Shown here: positions 6,134-11,213 of the stretch, piece after piece
Numbering within the stretch: the first letter of the stretch is position 1
Layout of the letters: every line of letters starts with the position of its first letter
DNA from: Pseudomonadota bacterium
GTDB lineage: Bacteria > Pseudomonadota > Alphaproteobacteria > UBA9219 > RGZA01
Assembly: GCA_016195205.1 (NCBI GenBank)
Contig: JACQAB010000098.1
Span: 1 to 11,213 of the forward strand
Direction of reading: 5' to 3'
Length of the DNA stretch: 11,213 nt
Program-made: the position numbers and the translations under genes
Notes under the pieces: generated by a model
The model's database searches: none
What the model saw: only the letters and a program-made list of their open reading frames with translations
Told to the model about the DNA's origin: nothing

Positions 6134-7621
6134 ATGAAAATCGCCTTTTCTACCCCCGAACTCCCCAAGCAGGGCTGCTTGGTCGTTGCCGTTGGTGAAG
6201 GGCCGCATTTCGGCAAAATCGTGGCGCTGCTGGCGCGGCGCGACATTAATCTGAAAAAAGCCGCCGCCACCCATGGCTTCAAGGGCAAGGCGGGCGAGAC
6301 GCTGAATTTGCTTTCCCAGGGAAAATTTTCGCGCATCACGCTGGTGGGATTGGGCGATGCCGGAAAACTCACCCTTCAGAAAATGGCCGAGGCCGGCGGA
6401 CAGGCCTGCGGCGCGCTTCCGGCCAACCGGGTGGAAGAAGTTTTTGCCTTCATTGATCTTCCTGAAAAATCGGAAGCCAAGCGGGCCGATTTTGAAGCCG
6501 CCTTCGCGCAGGGATTTCTGCTGCGTTCCTATCGCTTCGACAAATACTTCACCAAAACACCCAAGGATAAAAAGCCGATTTTGGCGCAGCTTACGGTGCT
6601 TTCGGGTGATGCGAAGAAGGCTCGTAAGCGGTTCGAGCCCATGCTGGCCGTGGCCGAGGGCGTATTCCTGGCGCGCAGCCTGGTAAACGAGCCGGCCAAC
6701 GTGGTCTATCCCGAAACGCTGGCGAATGCGTGCAAGAAACTGCGCGATCTGGATGTGGATGTGCAAATTCTTGGTCCTGCGCAAATGAAGGCGCTGGGCA
6801 TGGGCTCCATTCTGGGCGTGGCGCGGGGCAGTGAGAACCCGCCGCGTTTGGTCAGCATGGTTTACCGCGGCGCGGGCAAAAGCGGCGGCGCGCCACTTGC
6901 CTTTCTGGGTAAGGGCGTAACCTTCGATACCGGCGGCATTTCGATCAAACCCGCTTCCGGCATGGAAGACATGAAATATGACATGGCCGGATCGGCGGCG
7001 GTGATCGGCGCGATGTATGCGCTGGCCGTGCGCAAGGCCAAGGTGAACGCGGTAGGCGTGATCGGCGTGGTGGAAAACATGCCCGATGGCAAAGCCCAGC
7101 GTCCGGGCGACGTGGTTACGTCCATGTCGGGGCAAACCATTGAAGTGATCAACACCGACGCCGAAGGCCGGTTGGTGCTGTGCGACGTGATTACTTATGC
7201 CCAGCATAAATTCAAGCCCCGTGCGATGGTCGACTTGGCCACGCTGACCGGCGCGATTATTATTGCCTTGGGCAATGAGCATGCCGGGCTGTTCTGCAAT
7301 AACGACGATTTTGCGAAGCAGTTGATCCAGGCCGGGCTGGCCGTGGAAGAGAAGCTGTGGCGCTTCCCCATGAACGAGGCCTATGACCGGCAGTTGAACT
7401 CCGACATCGCGGATATGAAAAACGCCTCGAACGACCGCGTGGCGGGAAGTATTTTCGGCGCGCAGTTCCTGGCGCGCTTCGTGGAAAAGAAAACGCCTTG
7501 GGCGCATCTGGACATCGCCGGCATGGCCTGGGCGCGGCGCGACCTGCCGCTGACGCCCAAAGGCGCCACGGCGTTTGGCGTAAGGCTGTTGAACCAGTTG
7601 GCTGAAGCTTTTGAGAAATGA
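6134..7621 (+). CDS. pepA: Leucyl (cytosol) aminopeptidase PepA, family M17
   Basis: PepA removes N-terminal residues, preferably leucine, from peptides in the cytoplasm and works as a hexamer with two metals per active site. The 495-aa product has the full family length: an N-terminal macro-like domain (about 1-165) and the catalytic domain (about 170-495). The metal ligands are in place: K260, D265, D283, D342 and E344. So are the catalytic K272 and R346. The M17 signature NTDAEGRL is at 340-347, within GKGVTFDTGGISIKP (259-273) and the following region. The C-terminus TAFGVRLLNQLAEAF is typical. Start is ATG 6134 with AAGGTG upstream. The stop overlaps the holC start (ATGA). In E. coli PepA also binds DNA in carAB control and Xer recombination; whether this one does cannot be told from sequence. 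The pepA-holC pair and the divergent lptFG are a known conserved neighbourhood. Confidence 0.97.
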   Translation: MKIAFSTPELPKQGCLVVAVGEGPHFGKIVALLARRDINLKKAAATHGFKGKAGETLNLLSQGKFSRITLVGLGDAGKLTLQKMAEAGGQACGALPANRVEEVFAFIDLPEKSEAKRADFEAAFAQGFLLRSYRFDKYFTKTPKDKKPILAQLTVLSGDAKKARKRFEPMLAVAEGVFLARSLVNEPANVVYPETLANACKKLRDLDVDVQILGPAQMKALGMGSILGVARGSENPPRLVSMVYRGAGKSGGAPLAFLGKGVTFDTGGISIKPASGMEDMKYDMAGSAAVIGAMYALAVRKAKVNAVGVIGVVENMPDGKAQRPGDVVTSMSGQTIEVINTDAEGRLVLCDVITYAQHKFKPRAMVDLATLTGAIIIALGNEHAGLFCNNDDFAKQLIQAGLAVEEKLWRFPMNEAYDRQLNSDIADMKNASNDRVAGSIFGAQFLARFVEKKTPWAHLDIAGMAWARRDLPLTPKGATAFGVRLLNQLAEAFEK

Positions 7622-8064
7622 CCGAAATCCGCTTTTATCATCTCACCCGCAACTCACTGGAAGAAACGCTGCCGTCGTTGCTGGAAAAGGTGATTGAGCG
7701 TTCGATGCGCGCGGTAGTGATGGCCGGTTCGCCCGAGCGCGTGGAGGCTTTGACGCGCCATTTGTGGGCGTATAAGGATCACGGCTTCCTGCCGCATGGC
7801 AGCGCGGAAGATGGATACGCCGAAGACCAGCCCATTTGGCTGACGGAAAAAGATGAAAACCCCAACGGCGCGAAGGTGCTGATGCTCACCGACGGCGCCA
7901 CGTCAAACCATCTGAAAGATTTTGATTTGGTCTGCGAGGTTTTTTCCGACGGCAACCCCGCGGCGGTGGAAGCCTCGCGCGCGCGGTGGCAGGAATATAA
8001 AACCCAAGGTTTCGCGCTTACTTACTGGCAGCAGAAAGAAAGCGGCTGGGAGAAGGTGCAGTAA
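7618..8064 (+). CDS. holC: DNA polymerase III chi subunit HolC
   Basis: Chi links the clamp-loader complex to single-strand binding protein during replication, through the psi subunit in E. coli. The 148-aa product has the usual length. It carries the chi signature: EIRFYHL (3-9), then a segment rich in R/V leading to LTRHLWAYKDHGFLPHG (45-61) and EDQPIWLT (69-76). It then has KVLMLTDG (86-93) and FDLVCEVFSDGN (102-113). It starts within the pepA stop (ATGA), so translation is coupled. The gene ends 5 bases from the convergent stop of the next gene, and no clear terminator lies between them. Psi (holD) is not present, as is common outside the gammaproteobacteria. Confidence 0.93.
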   Translation: MTEIRFYHLTRNSLEETLPSLLEKVIERSMRAVVMAGSPERVEALTRHLWAYKDHGFLPHGSAEDGYAEDQPIWLTEKDENPNGAKVLMLTDGATSNHLKDFDLVCEVFSDGNPAAVEASRARWQEYKTQGFALTYWQQKESGWEKVQ

Positions 8065-8069
8065 GCGGT

Positions 8070-8903
8070 TTATTGTCCGGGCGCGGCTGGAGACGGGGCT
8101 GACTGAGGTTGTTTTGGCTTAGCCACTTTCACATGAGTTTCTGCAATGGCTGCAAGCATGCCCTGTTCCAGGTTCGGGCTACCGTCTTGGTTTAGACCCT
8201 TTTCCATAATTATTTTTGCATCGTTGGGCTGCCCTGCGGCTTTATAGGCTTCGGCAGCCCTGTACCGCCAACTTTCCATGGAAGTCATGTTCTGATCATT
8301 ATCACCCAAGGTCGGCTTGCCATCTTTAAACATCCCCAGTGTTTTGGCGGAGGCAATGGCCAGGCGTGTAATCGGGCCGTTAACACCATCTGAAACCTTA
8401 TCGGCAATAAGGGCCAAAGCCTGTTCCTTGGGGATTTGATCAAAAGGTTTTTTGGCCAAGGCCTCAATCTTTTGCCTGGCGGCAATGACCTGCTGGATGA
8501 ATTCCGGCTTCATTCCTGCTTCGGACAGTTCCTTCGGACTCAAATTCATGAGTTGGTGAAGATCTCCGGCCACTTTTTCTTTTCCGCCATAGGCCTCGAC
8601 ATAAAAACGTTGATGAAGACGGGTAATCGCAGTCGCGGGAAGATTACTGCGGTCGCCCGTTTTGGCGCTTAATTCATCCAGCTTGGCAAAAGTGGCCAAA
8701 GCTTCTGGCGGTATGTTGGCCGCAACATAGGAAGCTTTATAGGCAGAAAGAGCATCATCATCTTTAATGAGTTCAGCATTTGTTGGTGGCGGAATCGCTT
8801 CTTCCGCCCGGGCTTGCGGCGCTGCGCGGCCCGGCGCAGCTTGCCGTTGCATGCGGCTGTGCAGGTATCTGCCAGCCGGGATCCTCATTGGTGGGTTGCC
8901 CAT
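8070..8903 (-). CDS. Unrecognised 277-aa protein, mostly helical, with Pro-rich ends
   Basis: I do not recognise this family. The N-terminal 40 residues are basic and Pro/Ala-rich (QRQAAPGRAAPQARAEEA, then IPPPTN), with no hydrophobic signal segment or membrane helix. Residues about 45-255 look alpha-helical and charged. The stretch around WRYRAAEAYKAAGQPNDAKI (212-231) resembles a single tetratricopeptide-like hairpin, too little to assign the repeat family. The last 20 residues are again Pro/Ala/Gln/Ser-rich. There is one tryptophan and no cysteine. Start is ATG 8903, with only a weak GGGG upstream; ATGs at 8888 and 8852 are alternatives with no better support. The sequence is free of stops, and its composition looks slightly less GC-rich by eye than its neighbours. 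It stands alone between a terminator and the convergent holC, so the context gives no role. An AT-rich patch (8939-8944, TATATT on the minus strand) could be its -10, but no -35 fits. Confidence 0.65.
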   Translation of the reverse strand: MGNPPMRIPAGRYLHSRMQRQAAPGRAAPQARAEEAIPPPTNAELIKDDDALSAYKASYVAANIPPEALATFAKLDELSAKTGDRSNLPATAITRLHQRFYVEAYGGKEKVAGDLHQLMNLSPKELSEAGMKPEFIQQVIAARQKIEALAKKPFDQIPKEQALALIADKVSDGVNGPITRLAIASAKTLGMFKDGKPTLGDNDQNMTSMESWRYRAAEAYKAAGQPNDAKIIMEKGLNQDGSPNLEQGMLAAIAETHVKVAKPKQPQSAPSPAAPGQ

Positions 8904-8954
8904 CTTAAGGCCCCAAAAACATTAAGAAATACCAGCTAAATATAGCGGAAATGG

Positions 8955-8979
8955 ATTTAAAACCGCCTTAACGGCGGCC
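8955..8979 (-). terminator. Rho-independent terminator of the epimerase-mltG operon
   Basis: On the minus strand CCGCC (8977-8973), a GTTAA loop and GGCGG (8967-8963) are followed directly by TTTTAAAT. The stem is short but all G-C, and the T-run is right behind it. It lies 43 bases past the mltG stop and before the start of the unrecognised gene, so it separates two transcription units on the same strand. Confidence 0.7.
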
Positions 8980-9022
8980 ATAAATCGGCAAGCCAAGGAT
9001 TTTTCAGGGAAAAGTATGAGGG

Positions 9023-10129
9023 TTAATGCCTGCGACGCCTGGCTTTTTTCACAGGCGCCTTGGCGGGGGGAGCCGCCGCGGGTTGCACGGCTGCAGGAGC
9101 CGCTGTTGCAGGAGGAACCGCACCCGGCTGCGCCGCTGCCGGTGCAATGGCGGGTGTTGCCTCCAGCTTCTGGAACTTGCGCCAGGCGGCGACATTTGCC
9201 TCGTGCTCTTTGATGGTGACGGCGAATTTATGCCCGCCGCCGCCATCGGCAACGAAGTAAAGGAAGTCATGCTTCTCAGGATTAGCGGCAGCCGACAGCG
9301 AAGCCTTGCCGGGGTTGGCAATGGGGCCCGGCGGCAATCCGGGCAGCAAATAGGTGTTATAGGGCGAGGATTTCTGCAGGTCAGCGATGGCCAGCGGCCG
9401 GCCCATAGGCTGCAGCCCGAAGGTAATGCCGTAAATCACCGTGGGGTCCGATTGCAGCAGCATATTCTGCCTCAGGCGGTTGATGTAAACCCCCGCCACG
9501 CGCGAACGTTCGGCGGGCACACCCGTTTCTTTTTCCACGATTGAGGCCAGAGTAACCATTTCGGCCTGGGTTTTCAGGGGCAGGGTGGGATCGTGCTGCG
9601 CCCAAAGAACATCCACCGTTTCCTGCATGGCTTTCTGCATGCGGGCGATCACGCTTTGGCGCGCATCGCCATAGACAAAGCGATAAGTATCGGGTGCCAG
9701 GCTGCCTTCGGCCGGGATCGTGGCGATTTCACCCGTCAGCGCCGGTTCTTTTTTCAGCATCTCGACAATTTCGGAACTGGTGCGTCCTTCGGCCACGGTG
9801 AATTTGCGGATGACCACGTCACCGGCGGCCATCATGCTGATGGTGTCCTGAACGCTGACATGCGGATTGAAAAGATATTCGCCGGCCTTTAACTCGGGCT
9901 GGCCGGCCAGGGCATAGCGCAGGCGGAACATCCAGCGGTTGCTAATCACGCCCTCTTTCTCAAGCTGCCGCGCGATGGTGGAAGCGCCGTTGCCGCGTGC
10001 AATGACCAGGTCTTTCTGTGTTTCCAGGGGCCCGGGGCCGCCAAGCTGGGGCAAGACGAAAAAAATCGCCATGCCGGCACCGATCAGCAGGATGAAAAGA
10101 AAAGTAAAAAGGGCGGCAATCGATCTCAT
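9023..10129 (-). CDS. mltG: Endolytic peptidoglycan transglycosylase MltG (YceG-like)
   Basis: MltG cuts nascent glycan strands in the inner-membrane/periplasm zone and is thought to set glycan chain ends. The 368-aa protein has one N-terminal membrane anchor (about 5-27), a LysM-like region (about 40-105, with GNGASTIARQLEKEGVIS at 47-64) and the YceG catalytic domain (about 106-322). The motif ASIVEKETG (195-203) holds the expected catalytic glutamate, probably E199. INRLRQNMLLQSDPTVIYG (216-234) and YNTYLLPGLPPGPIANPG (257-274) are characteristic. After the domain comes a low-complexity Ala/Pro-rich tail (325-368) ending in KKARRRRH, which the family core does not need. The ATG lies one base after the epimerase stop (TAGCATG), so translation is coupled. 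In many alphaproteobacteria mltG follows fabF; here it follows a sugar epimerase. Confidence 0.93.
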   Translation of the reverse strand: MRSIAALFTFLFILLIGAGMAIFFVLPQLGGPGPLETQKDLVIARGNGASTIARQLEKEGVISNRWMFRLRYALAGQPELKAGEYLFNPHVSVQDTISMMAAGDVVIRKFTVAEGRTSSEIVEMLKKEPALTGEIATIPAEGSLAPDTYRFVYGDARQSVIARMQKAMQETVDVLWAQHDPTLPLKTQAEMVTLASIVEKETGVPAERSRVAGVYINRLRQNMLLQSDPTVIYGITFGLQPMGRPLAIADLQKSSPYNTYLLPGLPPGPIANPGKASLSAAANPEKHDFLYFVADGGGGHKFAVTIKEHEANVAAWRKFQKLEATPAIAPAAAQPGAVPPATAAPAAVQPAAAPPAKAPVKKARRRRH

Positions 10130-10130
10130 G

Positions 10131-11108
10131 CTAATTCACCTTATGATAGTGTTTATACCATTCCACAAAACGGGGAATCCCTTCCTGAATGCCGGTGCGC
10201 GGCTTAAAGCCCAACTCGGCGGTGCTTTCGGAAATGTCGGCGAAGGTTGCGGGCACGTCGCCCGGCTGCAGGGGCTGCAGGTCATAAACCGCTTTTTTGC
10301 CCAGCGCGTGTTCCAGAATGCCGATGAAGTCCGTCAGTTTTTCGGAATGGGCGTTGCCCAGGTTATAAACCTGATGCGGCGGTGTTTCCACCGGCAGGCG
10401 GGCCAGCGCGGCCATCACGCCGTCCACGATGTCGTCGATGTAGGTAAAGTCGCGCTGCATTTGCCCGTGATTGAAAACCGGAATGGGTTCACCCGCCAGA
10501 ATCTTCCGGCTGAATAAATAAGCCGCCATATCCGGCCTTCCCCAAGGACCATAAACCGTGAAGAAACGCAAGCCGGTGGCGGGAATCTTGAACAGATGGG
10601 CATAGGTGCGAGCCATGAGTTCGCCCGCGCGCTTGGTGGCGGCGTAAAGCGACACCGGCCGGTCCACCGCGTCTTTTATCGAAAAAGGCACCTTGGTGTT
10701 TCCGCCGTAAACCGAGGACGAGCTGGCATAAACAAAGTGCTGAAGGTTTTTGCGTGCACGCGCGAATTCCAGAAGATTGATGTGCCCGGTGACGTTGGAA
10801 TCGATATAGGCTTGCGGGTTCTCCAGCGAATAACGCACGCCCGCCTGCGCGGCCAGATGCAGGATTTTGCCGGGCGCGTCGGGAATTTCCTTGGTCAGCT
10901 GCGGCACCACGTCGCGCGCCGAGATATCCATCTTCAGGAAGCGGAAGTTTTTATGTGGCGTAAGCTGGGCAAGCCGCGCTTCTTTCAGCTTTACGTCGTA
11001 ATAGCTGTTCAGATTATCAACGCCCACCACGTCTTCGCCCGCCGCCAGCAGGCGCTTGGCGCAATGAAAGCCGATAAAGCCCGCGGCGCCGGTAAGAAGA
11101 ACAGTCAT
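10131..11108 (-). CDS. NAD-dependent sugar epimerase, probably UDP-glucuronate 4-epimerase
   Basis: An extended short-chain dehydrogenase/reductase of 325 aa. It most likely interconverts UDP-glucuronate and UDP-galacturonate for surface polysaccharide or LPS core synthesis. The NAD-binding motif TGAAGFIG is at 6-13 and an acidic residue follows strand 2 (D31, VDNLNSYYD). Catalytic residues are in the YASSSSVYG segment (127-135) and YAATK (Y155, K159). Several stretches fit the UDP-glucuronate epimerase group better than GalE: AAQAGVRYSLENPQAYIDSN (86-105), RFFTVYGPWGRPDMA (181-195), QRDFTYIDDIV (218-228) and the LQPGDVPATFAD block (280-291). Start is ATG 11108, 11 bases after the preceding stop, with no good ribosome binding site. 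The gene is followed one base later by mltG. Exact substrate cannot be proven; other 4-epimerases of the family are the alternative. Confidence 0.85.
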   Translation of the reverse strand: MTVLLTGAAGFIGFHCAKRLLAAGEDVVGVDNLNSYYDVKLKEARLAQLTPHKNFRFLKMDISARDVVPQLTKEIPDAPGKILHLAAQAGVRYSLENPQAYIDSNVTGHINLLEFARARKNLQHFVYASSSSVYGGNTKVPFSIKDAVDRPVSLYAATKRAGELMARTYAHLFKIPATGLRFFTVYGPWGRPDMAAYLFSRKILAGEPIPVFNHGQMQRDFTYIDDIVDGVMAALARLPVETPPHQVYNLGNAHSEKLTDFIGILEHALGKKAVYDLQPLQPGDVPATFADISESTAELGFKPRTGIQEGIPRFVEWYKHYHKVN

Positions 11109-11119
11109 GGGGTTATTTT

Positions 11120-11213
11120 CTAATGATGATGCTCATGATCGAGCTCATCGTTGCTGGGCGTGTTTTTCTGCACATGAACTTCCACCTCAATCATGCCGGC
11201 CTTGGCAAAATGC
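11120..11213 (-). CDS. C-terminus of a probable PCu(A)C-type periplasmic copper chaperone
   Basis: Only the last 30 residues are in the window; the gene enters from the right edge and ends at TAG 11122-11120. The segment HFAKAGMIEVEVHV resembles the last strands of PCu(A)C (DUF461) copper chaperones, which typically end in a pattern like L.F.KAG.V.VEV.V. It is followed by a polar tail ending DELDHEHHH. Such His-rich tails occur in this family and would bind copper. PCu(A)C proteins deliver Cu(I) in the periplasm, for example to cytochrome oxidase. The metal-binding core motif lies outside the window, so the call rests on a short match. It is an open frame on the coding strand 11 bases ahead of the epimerase, which supports its being a real gene. 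Confidence 0.5.
   Translation of the reverse strand, partial: HFAKAGMIEVEVHVQKNTPSNDELDHEHHH

Noticed and set aside
6119..7507. 462-codon open frame on the minus strand, antisense to pepA
   Set aside because: It lies wholly opposite a pepA with every catalytic residue intact. Its translation is rich in His, Gln, Arg and Gly without domain pattern, as expected from the complement of a GC-biased gene.
8040..8100. Possible bidirectional terminator between the convergent holC and the 277-aa gene
   Set aside because: I could not find a stem followed by a T-run in either direction; only 5 bases separate the two stop codons.

Overview
The window looks like the chromosome of a Gram-negative alphaproteobacterium, GC-moderate to GC-rich. 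Three things support this: the N-terminus of the partial RsmA is of the alphaproteobacterial kind; a pepA-holC operon diverges from an lptF-lptG-surA-pdxA-rsmA operon, a layout I recognise from alphaproteobacteria; and outer-membrane biogenesis genes (LptFG, SurA) are present. I cannot name the species. All genes inside the window look intact; only the genes at the two edges are partial.

Region 1 (1-5973, minus strand) is one tightly packed cluster. Read in the direction of transcription it is: slipin/stomatin-like SPFH gene, lptF, lptG, surA, dinJ-like antitoxin, yafQ-like toxin, pdxA, rsmA (5' end only). Most junctions overlap by 1-4 bases or sit within 2 bases. Two things break the expected layout. 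A complete DinJ/YafQ toxin-antitoxin module with its own promoter and a probable operator sits between surA and pdxA. There is also no lptD between lptG and surA, where many alphaproteobacteria carry it.

Region 2 (5974-6133) is a 160-base divergent control region. It holds back-to-back candidate promoters and a 31-bp dyad whose arms cover both -35 elements. It drives region 1 leftward and region 3 (pepA-holC, 6134-8064) rightward. PepA is a leucyl aminopeptidase and HolC is the chi subunit of the DNA polymerase III clamp loader.

Region 3 ends convergently, with 5 bases between stop codons, against an unrecognised 277-aa gene on the minus strand (8070-8903). Behind that gene lies a rho-independent terminator (about 8955-8979) that closes region 4. 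Region 4 (9023-11213, minus strand) reads in transcription order: the C-terminus of a probable PCu(A)C copper chaperone with a His-rich tail, a UDP-glucuronate 4-epimerase-like NAD-dependent sugar epimerase, and the endolytic transglycosylase mltG.

The general theme is cell-envelope construction: LPS export (LptFG), outer-membrane protein folding (SurA), peptidoglycan termination (MltG) and nucleotide-sugar supply (epimerase). Housekeeping genes for vitamin B6 synthesis, rRNA methylation, peptide turnover and replication are mixed in. The TA module is the clearest accessory element. I see no tRNA, rRNA, CRISPR array, IS element or phage gene. No intergenic stretch exceeds 300 bases.
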